Source of the DNA: Pseudobdellovibrionaceae bacterium
GTDB taxonomy: Bacteria; Bdellovibrionota; Bdellovibrionia; Bdellovibrionales; Bdellovibrionaceae
Reading direction: 5' to 3'
Length of the DNA stretch: 64,000 nucleotides
Assembly: GCA_016719575.1 (NCBI GenBank)
Contig: JADJYV010000013.1
Coordinates: 1,364,001 to 1,428,000, forward strand
The translations under genes and the position numbers were made by a program. Shown here piece by piece: positions 18,437 through 27,353 of the stretch. The notes below the pieces were generated by a model. It searched no databases. It was not told the origin of the DNA and saw only the letters and a list, made by a program, of their open reading frames with translations. Positions within the stretch are counted from its first letter, which is position 1. Each line of letters starts with the position of its first letter.

Positions 18437-18739
18437 CTAAGCGGATTCCAACTTCACATCGTAATCAAAACCCTCTTTCACAAGAGAATCCTTGAGAGCT
18501 AATTGTATCAAGCTCATTTCAGGTAAGCCCAATTTTTTTGCAATCTTGGCCGCCCGTGAAGGCGATGGAATCCGACGACCTTTTTCAAGATCGTTGAGAT
18601 TTTGAACTGACAAGCCAATTCGTTTTGCAAAGGCTGTTTGGCTAATGTCTTCAGACTCACGCCACGCTTTCAGCATATCGGCAAATGTCAGCACACCATA
18701 TTTTTTCTCAAGTTTTTCAGCGTATGATTTAGTAGTCAT
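18437..18739 (-). CDS. HigA-like XRE antitoxin
   Basis: 100 residues with a helix-turn-helix: DISQTAFAKRIGLSVQNLND then LEKGRRIPSPSRAAKIAKKL. The N-terminal YAEKLEKKYGVLTFADMLKA is typical of antitoxins encoded after RelE/HigB-type toxins. The toxin gene upstream (18729-18957) is broken, so this would be an orphan antitoxin. The palindrome at 18970-18988 is a plausible operator. Confidence 0.8.
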   Translation of the reverse strand: MTTKSYAEKLEKKYGVLTFADMLKAWRESEDISQTAFAKRIGLSVQNLNDLEKGRRIPSPSRAAKIAKKLGLPEMSLIQLALKDSLVKEGFDYDVKLESA

Positions 18740-18957
18740 GTTTGCTTACCTCCAAAAGTTCAATGTGAACCCGATCTTGAATGACGTTCACCCTACAGGG
18801 GCTCATCGTGAAAACCAGGTGATTTCATCACTTCCCAAATGCCATTTGACTCAACTAAGAAAACCCAAAAAAGGACCTTCTTTCTGATGAAATCAGGAAC
18901 TTTATCAAGTTGCTTTTCAAATCCACGGCTGCGAGTGATTTTTGTGCATACATCCAT
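18729..18957 (-). pseudogene. HigB/RelE-type toxin remnant with internal deletion
   Basis: ATG 18957 opens a frame with ITRSRGFEKQLDKVPDFIRK, KKVLFWVFLVE and MKSPGFHDEPL, typical of RelE/HigB toxins, then a stop. The usual C-terminus reappears in another frame as VIQDRVHIELLEVSKHDY ending at 18729, overlapping the antitoxin start. Around 20 residues between them, including most of the active-site strand (family GxRSxRLxxxYR), are missing. The toxin is therefore inactive. Confidence 0.75.
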
Positions 18958-18969
18958 CCAAAACCTACT

Positions 18970-18988
18970 TTACTTCAATTTGAAGTAA
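18970..18988. promoter_or_regulatory. Palindromic operator candidate of the TA pair
   Basis: TTACTTCAATTTGAAGTAA is a perfect 9-bp inverted repeat around one base, 13 bp upstream of the toxin start. Type II antitoxins usually bind such palindromes to repress their own operon. Confidence 0.6.
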
Positions 18989-19344
18989 TAATCAAGAGGT
19001 AACTTTACTGCTTTAGGGGTATAACGTCGGCTGGACACTGACCGGGCCCCTGACATTTTTAACAAGTGACTAGGGTGACTCATCATCGATGACGATGTTG
19101 CGAACGTTGGCGCAAAAAGGGGTCAGTCCAAGACAGACCCAAATCAGACCCAACCAAGGAAATGCAGTGAAATTTCAGGAAATGATCTCGAATTAAAGTG
19201 ATTCCAAGTACATGAGGTGACCTGGGATCGCCGATTGGCTTTCATCATGCTTCGCTCAATTCAAGGCTGGGTCTGATTTTACCGTCGGTCGATGGGGTCG
19301 AGGTGCGCTTCAAAAGGCCAGTAGCATTTATCTAAAAATGGATT
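18989..19344. other. Gene-free region of about 350 bp
   Basis: No coding frame supported. It has several copies of short motifs such as CAGACCCAAATCAGACCC and GGGTCTGATTTTACC, which look like fragments of older repeats. Confidence 0.35.
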
Positions 19345-20208
19345 TCACTTAATCAAGCCAACAATTGCCTTAAAATAACCTGGCATTTCGGGACGAGGAT
19401 ACCAGGCGATAGCCAGGGGATCTTCCATGAGTGCTCCGCCGTTAAGTGCGATCAGGTCACCAGATTCAAGATAAGGCTTTGCAATTTCCTGCGTGAGCGT
19501 ACCGAAACCTGCACCACTGCGAAACAGTTTGATGATCGCCTCATTGTTATTTACGAACAGCCGAGGTTTTCCAAGAAGCGAAACTAGATCGAACTTTTTT
19601 AGATAATTAAGAGTGGTCTGATCGCTTTCATTAAAATCAATCACTCGCTCTTTTTCTAAAATTTCGGCCATTCGTCGTCCGCGCCACCTTGGTGTTGCAA
19701 CGAGGATATACTTGTCAGGTTTGATAGTCTTACTGTCCATCTCATTCGGAACCTGTTCTGGGGAAATAATGGCGATTGATGCTTGACCTGAGCGGACAAG
19801 GCCCAGTCGATCAACGGAATCGCTGATAATAAAGTTCAAATACAAATTCGGCCACGCTGTGTAAAGACCGGAACATTGATCAACCACTCTCGCCGTTATC
19901 ACACTGGTCGGTCCTACCACGGTGACATATGCGGGTTTTTCGTTACCAGCCCCAATTATTTGACTCAAGACCTGCCCCTCGAGGTCTTCGGCTCCCTTGC
20001 AGTATCGAAGCAATGCCTCACCCTCTTGAGTCAGTTTCATTCCTTTTCGGCTTCTTAGAAATAGGGTCGTTTCCAATTCCTTTTCAATAGAGCGAATTCG
20101 CTGAGTTACTCCAGTTTGGGTCAAATGCAACTCGTCCGCTGCTCCGTGAACGGTTCCTTGGCGGACTATAGCCATAAATGCTTGTAGGTTGGCTGCTAAC
20201 AAACTCAT
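19345..20208 (-). CDS. LysR-family regulator, ArgP-like
   Basis: 287 residues. The HTH region reads ANLQAFMAIVRQGTVHGAAD then ELHLTQTGVTQRIRSIEKEL, with the TQTGVTQRI pattern of the ArgP/IciA branch. The ligand-binding half runs to GAGFGTLTQEIAKPYL. It is divergent from the secreted-protein operon beginning at 20289, so it may regulate it. Its own ribosome binding site is weak. Confidence 0.85.
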   Translation of the reverse strand: MSLLAANLQAFMAIVRQGTVHGAADELHLTQTGVTQRIRSIEKELETTLFLRSRKGMKLTQEGEALLRYCKGAEDLEGQVLSQIIGAGNEKPAYVTVVGPTSVITARVVDQCSGLYTAWPNLYLNFIISDSVDRLGLVRSGQASIAIISPEQVPNEMDSKTIKPDKYILVATPRWRGRRMAEILEKERVIDFNESDQTTLNYLKKFDLVSLLGKPRLFVNNNEAIIKLFRSGAGFGTLTQEIAKPYLESGDLIALNGGALMEDPLAIAWYPRPEMPGYFKAIVGLIK

Positions 20209-20288
20209 TTATAATCATCAATACATCATAATAATGAATTTTTCAACTCCAATGATTTTCGTTAGGTTAGGCGCAACAAGGGGGTTTT

Positions 20289-20783
20289 ATGAAAGCTATC
20301 TTAATAGCAGCAGCAATTTCTATCAATGCTCAAGTGGCATTCGCCGATATTTCGCGTACGCCAATCCAAAATGCAGAGGTCATCGTATTTGATGCAACCT
20401 GCACTTCTGCTTCGGCAACGGAGGGATATTTAACGATAAATATGCAAATGCGTGCGGGCAACTTATTTGTACGAGGAAATTTCTTTAGTTACTCGGAAGC
20501 ATCATCGACGAAAGAGTCGAAGAACTGGCATTTAATTCCGTTGAGTGATTGCCGAAAAACACAGGCCGATCTGACTCAGCAAGCCGGAAGAAAAATTGCT
20601 CTAAGCGGCCAATATTTTGAGCAGGCCTATGATGCATACGAGGATATTTGGGGCACATGCCGAGAGCATCCAATGATTGGTGGAACTTATCCGTGCAAGC
20701 GAGGAACTCGAAAGGTCACGAAGTATCACAGCGAGACCGTTCTAAATGTTGGCCCTTTCTACATCTTAAACAGAAACGACTAA
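20289..20783 (+). CDS. Secreted cysteine-containing protein of unknown function
   Basis: 164 residues; signal peptide ILIAAAISINAQVAFA. GGGGG precedes the ATG. Cysteines at FDATCTSAS, LSDCRK, WGTCREH and YPCKRG could form two disulfides. The C-terminal pattern CKRGTRKVTKYHSETVLN resembles that of the next gene (CRPGRTKCDDKGSSIEKTF), suggesting distant paralogs. First gene of a plus-strand group to 22720. Confidence 0.7.
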   Translation: MKAILIAAAISINAQVAFADISRTPIQNAEVIVFDATCTSASATEGYLTINMQMRAGNLFVRGNFFSYSEASSTKESKNWHLIPLSDCRKTQADLTQQAGRKIALSGQYFEQAYDAYEDIWGTCREHPMIGGTYPCKRGTRKVTKYHSETVLNVGPFYILNRND

Positions 20784-20793
20784 GGAGACAGAA

Positions 20794-21243
20794 ATGAAAT
20801 TAGATATTATTGCTCTGTTAATTTTCGTAACGGGCATTGCACAGGCTGGAAACACTGCGGAAAAAGTTAGAGTCACCGGATTTCACTGCCAATATGGCAA
20901 GGCAGCGATTGAACTAAGGTCTTTCGAGCAAGATCGCGTTTTATTCTTGGCGGCTAATGAATCAGGCGACCCCAAATATTTTGAAATGCTCGAAGAGCAG
21001 TGCAGAGGTCTTATTAAAAATATCGGAACTCGGCTCAACGGAAAGATTTTTGATCTGGATTTTAAGATGGAACGGTTTTCACGCAAAGAGCAGGTTTATG
21101 TTCCGCCAAAAAATCCGTGCAGACCAGGGAGAACAAAGTGCGATGACAAGGGCTCTTCTATTGAAAAAACATTTGATTACGAACGAACTGAAACATTCAT
21201 TGATGGATTTCGGTTCTTCAATGAGCAAAGGACGGGACTGTGA
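20794..21243 (+). CDS. Secreted protein of unknown function
   Basis: 149 residues; signal peptide LDIIALLIFVTGIAQA. AAGGAG lies before the ATG, 10 bases after the previous stop. Cysteines FHCQYG, EEQCRGL and CRPGRTKC. No family recognised. The stop overlaps the next start region, so the three genes are likely one transcript. Confidence 0.7.
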   Translation: MKLDIIALLIFVTGIAQAGNTAEKVRVTGFHCQYGKAAIELRSFEQDRVLFLAANESGDPKYFEMLEEQCRGLIKNIGTRLNGKIFDLDFKMERFSRKEQVYVPPKNPCRPGRTKCDDKGSSIEKTFDYERTETFIDGFRFFNEQRTGL

Positions 21244-21245
21244 TT

Positions 21246-21515
21246 ATGAACTTATATTTTATCCACTGTGGTTACTACGACGAAGAAATCTCAGATGGCA
21301 TATATGAATTCCATGTGAACCTGCCTGTGGCTGCTGAGACTCTGGAAGAGGCAAAACGAAAAGTTCGTCTGGAACCATCGTTCGCAAAAAAGAAAATGCA
21401 CATTGATGGCATTCAAGAGGTCAAAACCGTTTCTGGATATCGCATTGATTTGACTCCCGATGCTCAACAGAACGAACAAACACAAATAACCAATCATCTT
21501 CATAGAGATTTATGA
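21246..21515 (+). CDS. DUF1543-like small protein
   Basis: About 90 residues, NLYFIHCGYYDEEISDGIYE then FHVNLPVAAETLEEAKRK and a centre HIDGIQEV...GYRIDL, matching the DUF1543 pattern. A GTG at 21240 is an alternative start overlapping the previous stop. Function unknown. The stop overlaps the next gene by four bases. Confidence 0.65.
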   Translation: MNLYFIHCGYYDEEISDGIYEFHVNLPVAAETLEEAKRKVRLEPSFAKKKMHIDGIQEVKTVSGYRIDLTPDAQQNEQTQITNHLHRDL

Positions 21516-22108
21516 ATATGGAATACAAAATGAGAAGCAACAGATTTTTAGTCGCAACTCTGATTCTTTTGGATTGTCATCATGGTTTAGCTTATGACGA
21601 CTTCACAAAAGAAATTGTGAAATCAACTCCTTTAACTCAGTCACTTTATATGCTCGAAGGCGCAGGCGGTAATTTCACCGCTCTTATCGGCCAAGACGGA
21701 ACTTTCCTGGTCGATGATGATTTTGCACCAATGGCTGAAAAACTTCTTAATAAACTGAAAGAACTTAAAGGTGCATCGCCACGCTACATTGTAAACACGC
21801 ACTTTCACTTTGACCATACCGGTAACCTTGCCGGGTACGCAAAAAATGTGAAACGAGTTATCGATCAAATCTCGGACGACTACAAGATCGTTCCAGGCCA
21901 CGGACCATTGAGCAAGAAAGTCGAACTGGAAAAATATCAACGAATGATTTTGGCCAGTATCGAGACGGTTCGAAAAGGCATTAAGGCCGGTCGCACTTTA
22001 GAGCAGATTCAAAAGACTGGACTAGCTGCCGAATGGGAGGCATTCAGTCATGGATATCTAACTACCGATAGATGGTTGGCTCTAGTCTACGACAATTTAA
22101 AAAACTGA
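21512..22108 (+). CDS. Metallo-beta-lactamase-fold protein lacking its middle
   Basis: 198 residues with a signal-like N-terminus (FLVATLILLDCHHGLAYD). The MBL metal motif HFHFDHTGN is present at residue ~95 and the C-terminal half YKIVPGHGPLSKK is too. Between them the ~90 residues that normally carry the other zinc ligands (an H-x-DGD motif and the GDxFF Asp) are missing, and the frame is kept. Related proteins hydrolyse or bind metabolites in the periplasm. This copy probably lacks activity. Confidence 0.75.
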   Translation: MNMEYKMRSNRFLVATLILLDCHHGLAYDDFTKEIVKSTPLTQSLYMLEGAGGNFTALIGQDGTFLVDDDFAPMAEKLLNKLKELKGASPRYIVNTHFHFDHTGNLAGYAKNVKRVIDQISDDYKIVPGHGPLSKKVELEKYQRMILASIETVRKGIKAGRTLEQIQKTGLAAEWEAFSHGYLTTDRWLALVYDNLKN

Positions 22109-22117
22109 GGGAGGCTT

Positions 22118-22720
22118 GTGGGAAGCAAAGGGCTCGCGCTTTTACTTATCGATGTGCAAAAGGGATTTTCTGATTCGGCTTATTGGGGAAAGAGAAACAA
22201 CCCGAAATTTGAGAAAAATATCACGGATCTTTTGATGAAGGCTCGAGAACTCAATTTCACAGTTATTCATATTCAGCATCTTTCTAAGGAAGAAAAATCC
22301 CCACTGCGCCCAGGCCAGGCAGGAGTTGAATTCATGCCTGGAATTGAACCTCGATTCGGAGAACGAGTTTTCCAAAAAACTGTCAATAGCGCTTTCGTCG
22401 GAACAAATCTCGAGTCCTATTTGAGATCACAAAATATCTCCTGCCTGGTCATGGCTGGACTCACTTCCGATCATTGCGTTTCTACTAGCGCCCGCATGGC
22501 ATCAAATCTTGGATTTCAAGTTTACATTGTTGCTGATTGCACGGCGACTTTTGATCGAAAGGGTTCAGGCACCACATATCCTGCAGATCTCGTTCACTGC
22601 GTTAGCTTGGCGAGTCTGAATTCTGAATTTGCTACAGTCGTTGATACTGTTGAAGAATTCAAAAAGAGAGCAATAGATTTACTGCGGCACAGGGAAAATC
22701 ACACGAAAGCCAGGTTCTAA
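22118..22720 (+). CDS. Isochorismatase-family cysteine hydrolase
   Basis: 200 residues, GTG start with GGGAGG four bases upstream. Catalytic triad residues are visible: Asp in ALLLIDVQKGF, Lys in FQKTVNSAFVGT, Cys in GLTSDHCVSTSARMA. Members hydrolyse amide or vinyl ether bonds (nicotinamidase, isochorismatase relatives). Substrate not deducible. Last gene of the 20289-22720 group. Confidence 0.85.
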   Translation: MGSKGLALLLIDVQKGFSDSAYWGKRNNPKFEKNITDLLMKARELNFTVIHIQHLSKEEKSPLRPGQAGVEFMPGIEPRFGERVFQKTVNSAFVGTNLESYLRSQNISCLVMAGLTSDHCVSTSARMASNLGFQVYIVADCTATFDRKGSGTTYPADLVHCVSLASLNSEFATVVDTVEEFKKRAIDLLRHRENHTKARF

Positions 22721-22865
22721 TATTTGGCCACGTGGATTTTTTGAAATCTCGGCACTGAATACAGCGAAATCCGCTCCCAAATCCTGTAGACCTCATTTAC
22801 TTGAGCAACAATAGCCTAAATATACATCTTGTAAAAGAAACGTATTTGCACTATATGTTTCGATT

Positions 22866-23738
22866 ATGGAAATATTTGAATTGCGCTATTTCTTAGCGGT
22901 CGCCCAAAACGAAAACGTACATCGAGCCTCTGAAGGCTTAAATGTGTCTCCAGGCTCCCTGAGCAAGACGATCTCTCGCTTAGAGGACGAATTAGGGATT
23001 TCACTTTTCTACAAACAAGGTCGAAATATTCGACTCACACCCGAAGGCTTAGCACTCAAGAAACGAGCGGCACTGATTGTTCAATTAGAAGAAGATGCAA
23101 AAATTGAATTGAGTGGCCAAAAGGGAACTTTGAATGTGGTCATCAGTGCTGAAGAAATCCTTCACACTCATTTTGGGATTAGTCTTTCTGAAAGTATTCA
23201 CAAGGCGTTTACTCATTCGAGATTTCAATTTTTGACTCGCACCGAAGCTAAGGTCATTCAGCAAGTAGAAGATGGCGAAGCTCACTTTGGCATCCTCACC
23301 GGTGAAGTTCCACAAGGTCTTAAGTCAAAAACTTTGTCCAAAGTCGAATTCAAAACCTGTGCATCTGCAAAGCATCCTCTTTTTAAAAAATTCTCGCAGG
23401 CTTCCAAAATTCCTGTTGAAGAGGTTTTAAAATTTCCTTTTGCGTCCCCTGAATCAGCCATGCTCGGAAAGATCTCGACCTCCGCTTCATTGGACGGATG
23501 GCGAGATGATAAATTCCCTAGACAAATACGCTACCGGGCGAGCGGGCTTAAAATTATGGAAAAACTTCTTCAGCGCGGGCACGCACTCGCATATCTTCCG
23601 GACTACTATGTGAAAGAACTCGATCTCGTTTACCTGAGTGTCACGGGCTGCCCATACAGTTGCCAACAGTCCGTTAAATTAATTTGCAGGGACCCCGACG
23701 CATTGGGCTGGATGAGCAAGATCTGGGATAGTATCTAA
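22866..23738 (+). CDS. LysR-family regulator
   Basis: 290 residues. HTH: EIFELRYFLAVAQNENVHRA then EGLNVSPGSLSKTISRLEDE. Ligand-binding domain LNVVISAEEI to LLQRGHALAYLPDYYVKELD. It converges on and overlaps by four bases the gene at 23735-24724. Confidence 0.85.
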   Translation: MEIFELRYFLAVAQNENVHRASEGLNVSPGSLSKTISRLEDELGISLFYKQGRNIRLTPEGLALKKRAALIVQLEEDAKIELSGQKGTLNVVISAEEILHTHFGISLSESIHKAFTHSRFQFLTRTEAKVIQQVEDGEAHFGILTGEVPQGLKSKTLSKVEFKTCASAKHPLFKKFSQASKIPVEEVLKFPFASPESAMLGKISTSASLDGWRDDKFPRQIRYRASGLKIMEKLLQRGHALAYLPDYYVKELDLVYLSVTGCPYSCQQSVKLICRDPDALGWMSKIWDSI

Positions 23739-24724
23739 GCTGGATTTACGAGCGAAGCGTTGAGAATTTCACGAACCATATCATTGATCGCAGTTTTGAT
23801 TTCAGTGGGGTTCTGTTCGATATTTGATGTTCGAGACAGATCAATGATTTTTTGAAAGCTCTCTGGAAACTGCGTCAGTAAAGTCGGTAAGTTTGCCGGG
23901 ATTTCATTCCTTGAAATTTTCCAAAGTAATTCATCTAAAACGGCGATGTGGTTTTTAGAACTATAGCTTGGCGGCTGCGCAAGATCGTCGAGAACAACGC
24001 CTATCGTGTATGGCAAAATAAGTGCCGATATGCTGGGTTTAGGAGCTGACTTAAAATAAGAATAAATAGCTTCGTAAGCTCTTTCCGCATTTCTCTTAAG
24101 AAGCAACCAGTGGTTTCGATCAATACCAGCGACGTGGGCGACCAAATCATGTGTTCCCATGAATGCAACTCTTCCCTGACGAACGAGATCTGCAAACTTA
24201 AGAGCGTCGTTGTTTTCAATTTCCCAAAAATTCGTTTGGTAATAGCCTGTTGATGGATCAAATCCACCAAAGATTGAATTTACTCCCCACGATTTAACAA
24301 GAACTAATTCAACACCTTCGCCCTTAGCGATTTCGTTAACGATCTGCGGAAAAATATAGAGCGAGTGAAGTGACCCATCTTCGTTTTTTGAAAGATGTGG
24401 GTGAACGACTTCGTAGAATCCTTTTGTTCTTAATTCTAATCGACGGCTGTCAGTGGAAAATACCCGTAATCCGAAGAGCCCATTCCATTCTATCAATTCT
24501 GCTTTTAATGATTCCAAGCGAACAGGTTTCGCGGTTTCTGAATCAAAAATAAAACGGGCCAATTCATCATTGACGGTGCCGATCTCACGAAAAATACCGT
24601 AGCTTGTAATTCTCGATGCCAATTCAACGTCAGTTTCAAAAGAGGTAACCTCATCAAGTTTTTCGAACCGCTTTCGGAGGAGAGCGATCTCCTCCGAAGA
24701 AAATAGAATGATTTTCGGCCCCAT
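23735..24724 (-). CDS. Unknown protein encoded with a small secreted partner
   Basis: About 329 residues from ATG 24724, four bases after the stop of the upstream small gene, so the two are one operon. No signal peptide and no TM. Visible features: FGLRVFSTDSRRLELRTKGF, VELVLVKSWGVNSIFGGF, and THDLVAHVAGIDRNHW, whose HDxxxH spacing could bind a metal. No family recognised. Confidence 0.65.
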   Translation of the reverse strand: MGPKIILFSSEEIALLRKRFEKLDEVTSFETDVELASRITSYGIFREIGTVNDELARFIFDSETAKPVRLESLKAELIEWNGLFGLRVFSTDSRRLELRTKGFYEVVHPHLSKNEDGSLHSLYIFPQIVNEIAKGEGVELVLVKSWGVNSIFGGFDPSTGYYQTNFWEIENNDALKFADLVRQGRVAFMGTHDLVAHVAGIDRNHWLLLKRNAERAYEAIYSYFKSAPKPSISALILPYTIGVVLDDLAQPPSYSSKNHIAVLDELLWKISRNEIPANLPTLLTQFPESFQKIIDLSRTSNIEQNPTEIKTAINDMVREILNASLVNPA

Positions 24725-24728
24725 CCGT

Positions 24729-25001
24729 TTAAACTCCGAAGGATGCGTAGATGTTTTGAATGTGAGAGGCAATTTCCTTATTTTCTAAAGAAACTGGGCT
24801 GGCATTGAAGCCACGAGCTTTGCAAGCATTCGGAACATTAAGCCATGTGCTTTCGATAGACTTGAGCGAGGCAACATTGAGTTTTTCAATTTTCTGGTCT
24901 GCCGTTGCTGCATGAGATACTTGGCTCGCCAGCATTGGACTACCGACTGCCAAAAGGTTCATGGCTCCGATTAAAACACGGGCGCTATTTTTTTCGATCA
25001 T
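24729..25001 (-). CDS. Small secreted protein of unknown function
   Basis: 90 residues, AAGGAG before the ATG. Residues 1-32 form a signal peptide (VLIGAMNLLAVGSPMLASQV, ending SHAA). The mature ~58 residues have one cysteine (VPNACKARGF). It is translated ahead of the 329-residue unknown protein, which suggests a functional pair such as an exported peptide and its processing or partner protein; this is inference. Confidence 0.65.
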   Translation of the reverse strand: MIEKNSARVLIGAMNLLAVGSPMLASQVSHAATADQKIEKLNVASLKSIESTWLNVPNACKARGFNASPVSLENKEIASHIQNIYASFGV

Positions 25002-25121
25002 ATCTGTCTCCTTGTAACCGCCACATGATTGCGGCTTGAGGAGAATTTGCCACTTTTATTTTGAATTAAAAAGAAACGATAAGGAAATATATGTTTCTAT
25101 TAGAGAAATGAAATGCTGGTC

Positions 25122-25144
25122 AAAAGCCCCGCAAATAGCGGGGC
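25122..25144 (-). terminator. Rho-independent terminator
   Basis: GCCCCGC, loop of five, GCGGGGC (25126-25144), followed on the minus strand by TTTT. It would end transcription of the secreted protein gene at 25214-25609. Confidence 0.7.
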
Positions 25145-25213
25145 TGACACTTCATATCTACAGATCGGCGACTGATTAGTGGCCGCCTATCCTACCAAAG
25201 GAATGCCTTGCGA

Positions 25214-25609
25214 TTACTTCTGACAAGTAAATTCAAGTGAGAACTCGGGATTCAAAGTCCCTGTAAGCCACCCATGAGGAGCCTTTTCGTCAGGAAGAGC
25301 GATATAAATTTGCATCGATCCATCTTGAGGTTCATACGCTTCGCAACTCATGAGGCCACAATTGACCGGAAACACCAAAAGATTTTCAACCAGTGGCGCA
25401 AATGCACTTGGTTGAATGACGGTCAAATAATTCTGACCAAATTGATCTCGACTGAGTGTCAACTCTTTACCATCTACCACGGGTGCTCCGGCCTTTGTTT
25501 CCTGGCATGATAGAACCACGTTTGGTAGATCGTTTATGGTGCCTTGGTCGGCTTGAGCTACGGCACCAAATGCCAATATTAAAAGGGATACAAGTTTCAT
25601 TGTTTTCAT
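25214..25609 (-). CDS. Secreted protein of unknown function
   Basis: 131 residues, signal peptide KLVSLLILAFGAVAQA, good ribosome binding site. Cysteines VLSCQET, VNCGLMSCEAYE and EFTCQK may form two disulfides. It has its own terminator downstream. No family recognised. Confidence 0.7.
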   Translation of the reverse strand: MKTMKLVSLLILAFGAVAQADQGTINDLPNVVLSCQETKAGAPVVDGKELTLSRDQFGQNYLTVIQPSAFAPLVENLLVFPVNCGLMSCEAYEPQDGSMQIYIALPDEKAPHGWLTGTLNPEFSLEFTCQK

Positions 25610-25705
25610 TCTCTTTCTCCGTTAATTTTATTTGTTCACGTTCTTTAAAATACTTTTCGCATTTATGGTAGACATTGCCTGACTCTTGCTTAATTTGAGC
25701 GATAA

Positions 25706-25996
25706 TCAAACTGCTCTAAAAAGCTCTTGGCGCAGTAACTTCAAGTGAGCCTCCGTCTTTTCAAGCTCTTGAATTGCCTTAGATTTTGAAGCTTTATCCC
25801 CGAGCAAAACTTCAGTGATGGTAACACCAAAGGTGTTTGCAATTTTTTCATAGGGCTCGCCTCGAATACCGCGTCCATTTTCCCATTCGCGGTATGTAGA
25901 GGCCGAAACTCCGATACCTTCAGCCGCTTCGTGCGTTGATAAACTTGCCGCAAGCCTAAGCTTACGAAGTCGTGTTCCCAGTGTTTCTGTCTTCAT
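25706..25996 (-). CDS. XRE-family DNA-binding protein
   Basis: 96 residues. HTH: LRKLRLAASLSTHEAAEGIG then VSASTYREWENGRGIRGEPY. The C-terminus is a charged helix (AIQELEKTEAHLKLLRQELF), probably for dimerisation. Starts five bases after the SnoaL-like gene, so they are likely cotranscribed. Confidence 0.8.
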   Translation of the reverse strand: MKTETLGTRLRKLRLAASLSTHEAAEGIGVSASTYREWENGRGIRGEPYEKIANTFGVTITEVLLGDKASKSKAIQELEKTEAHLKLLRQELFRAV

Positions 25997-26000
25997 GACA

Positions 26001-26396
26001 TTAAGCCCAAAATTTATCTTCGGCTTCTTGATCCGCCGAAAATAGATAGACCTCGGTGATCTTTTCGTTTTCCACTTTCATGAGATCAACTCCACCTATT
26101 GAAATCGACTGGCCGTTCAACTTCTTTGCTGAAAAGTGAAGAGTTGCAGTCACTAAGTTTTCGTTAGACATCAGGCCTCCGACAGAGTCGATTTTGAAAC
26201 TGCCTTGACTGATTTCCATAAACTGACCGAAGAGGCCAAAGACTTCGCTTTTACCTTTGTATGTTTTTGAAAGTTTGCCTCGTCCAGGTTGGTGCCAAAC
26301 TATGTCGTCAGAAAAAAGACTGCCGAGCGTTTCAAGATCGCCTTTGGCTAGGGAATCAAAGTACTTTTGAACGGTATTGATGTTTGTGTTTTTCAT
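26001..26396 (-). CDS. SnoaL/NTF2-like protein
   Basis: 131 residues. VQKYFDSLAKGDLETLGSLF then SDDIVWHQPGRGKLSKTYKG is the N-terminal helix and strand of the SnoaL cone fold; ends with VDLMKVENEKITEVYLF. Ribosome binding site AAGGAG. Such proteins are ketosteroid-isomerase-like enzymes or ligand binders; substrate unknown. Next to an AraC regulator gene on the same strand. Confidence 0.8.
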   Translation of the reverse strand: MKNTNINTVQKYFDSLAKGDLETLGSLFSDDIVWHQPGRGKLSKTYKGKSEVFGLFGQFMEISQGSFKIDSVGGLMSNENLVTATLHFSAKKLNGQSISIGGVDLMKVENEKITEVYLFSADQEAEDKFWA

Positions 26397-26488
26397 TTCT
26401 TATCTCCTTATTAGTTTTAAGTTCGATAAGGAGAATACCCAAAACAACTTTTTAAGGCTTTTGGGATACGGCCATAGATTTTTGATTT

Positions 26489-27259
26489 TCAGCCATTTTG
26501 AGCGAATTTCGAGGGAAGCTGGCCTGTACGCGAACGAAATGCCGCAATGAACTGGCTGAGAGAATCGTAGCCGACTGATTGCGACGCTTCTAAAACGGTT
26601 GCGCCCTCCAGTAAAAGACGTTTCGCTTCTTCAATACGTAAGCTCACAATTAACTGTTTAGGAGAAAGTCCTGTTTCTTGACCAAGCAGACGAGTAAAAT
26701 TCCTTGCGCTCAAGCCGGATGCTTTTGCGATGTCTCCGACCTTCAAATTTTCCGCGAATCGTTCTTCAAAAACGGCCATTGCTTTTTTCAAACGCAAATC
26801 TTTTATCTTACCAATGATATGTTCAGGGGTTTCGATGTTTTTATTTGCTTCCATAATTTCGCTTAACGTCTGTATGAAAACATCTCGTAATATAGATTCA
26901 GATTTCGCCTTTGGATGCGTGAGCAAATAAAAGATTATCTCTTTTAAAAGTTGGCTCAAAGGAAGCTTCTTAGGTTCGGATTGGAGCGCATGCTTTGACG
27001 TTTTGAACATCACTATGATTCGCTCTCCGGCCTGGTCGCTTGAGCTAAATTCGTGTACTCTATTCGGTGGAACATATCCCATGAATCCTGGGCCAATCGA
27101 AAAACTGTATTCATCCATTCCAAGCCTGACTTCGCCTGAAAGCGGAATGAAGAGAATATGTTCAGGAAAGAAATGAGACTTCGTTCGTTTGTCGGGAAGA
27201 TTTTGGTGAACGATATAAAAATCTAAAAATTTAACTGCTACATCTTTACCTTTTCGCAT
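26489..27259 (-). CDS. AraC-family transcriptional regulator
   Basis: 256 residues. Cupin-like N-terminal sensor (HFFPEHILFIPLSGEVRLGM, PPNRVHEFSSS) and a C-terminal double HTH: VGDIAKASGLSARNFTRLLG, then RIEEAKRLLLEGATVLEASQ with VGYDSLSQFIAAFRSRTG. It lies upstream of the SnoaL-like gene and may control it. Confidence 0.9.
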   Translation of the reverse strand: MRKGKDVAVKFLDFYIVHQNLPDKRTKSHFFPEHILFIPLSGEVRLGMDEYSFSIGPGFMGYVPPNRVHEFSSSDQAGERIIVMFKTSKHALQSEPKKLPLSQLLKEIIFYLLTHPKAKSESILRDVFIQTLSEIMEANKNIETPEHIIGKIKDLRLKKAMAVFEERFAENLKVGDIAKASGLSARNFTRLLGQETGLSPKQLIVSLRIEEAKRLLLEGATVLEASQSVGYDSLSQFIAAFRSRTGQLPSKFAQNG

Positions 27260-27353
27260 TCACAAGTTCCTTTGTATCAACAGTTATACGATCTACTGTT
27301 GCAAAATACAATTTCCTACCTTACAGCGGCCAGTCGTAATCGAGAGGTGACAA

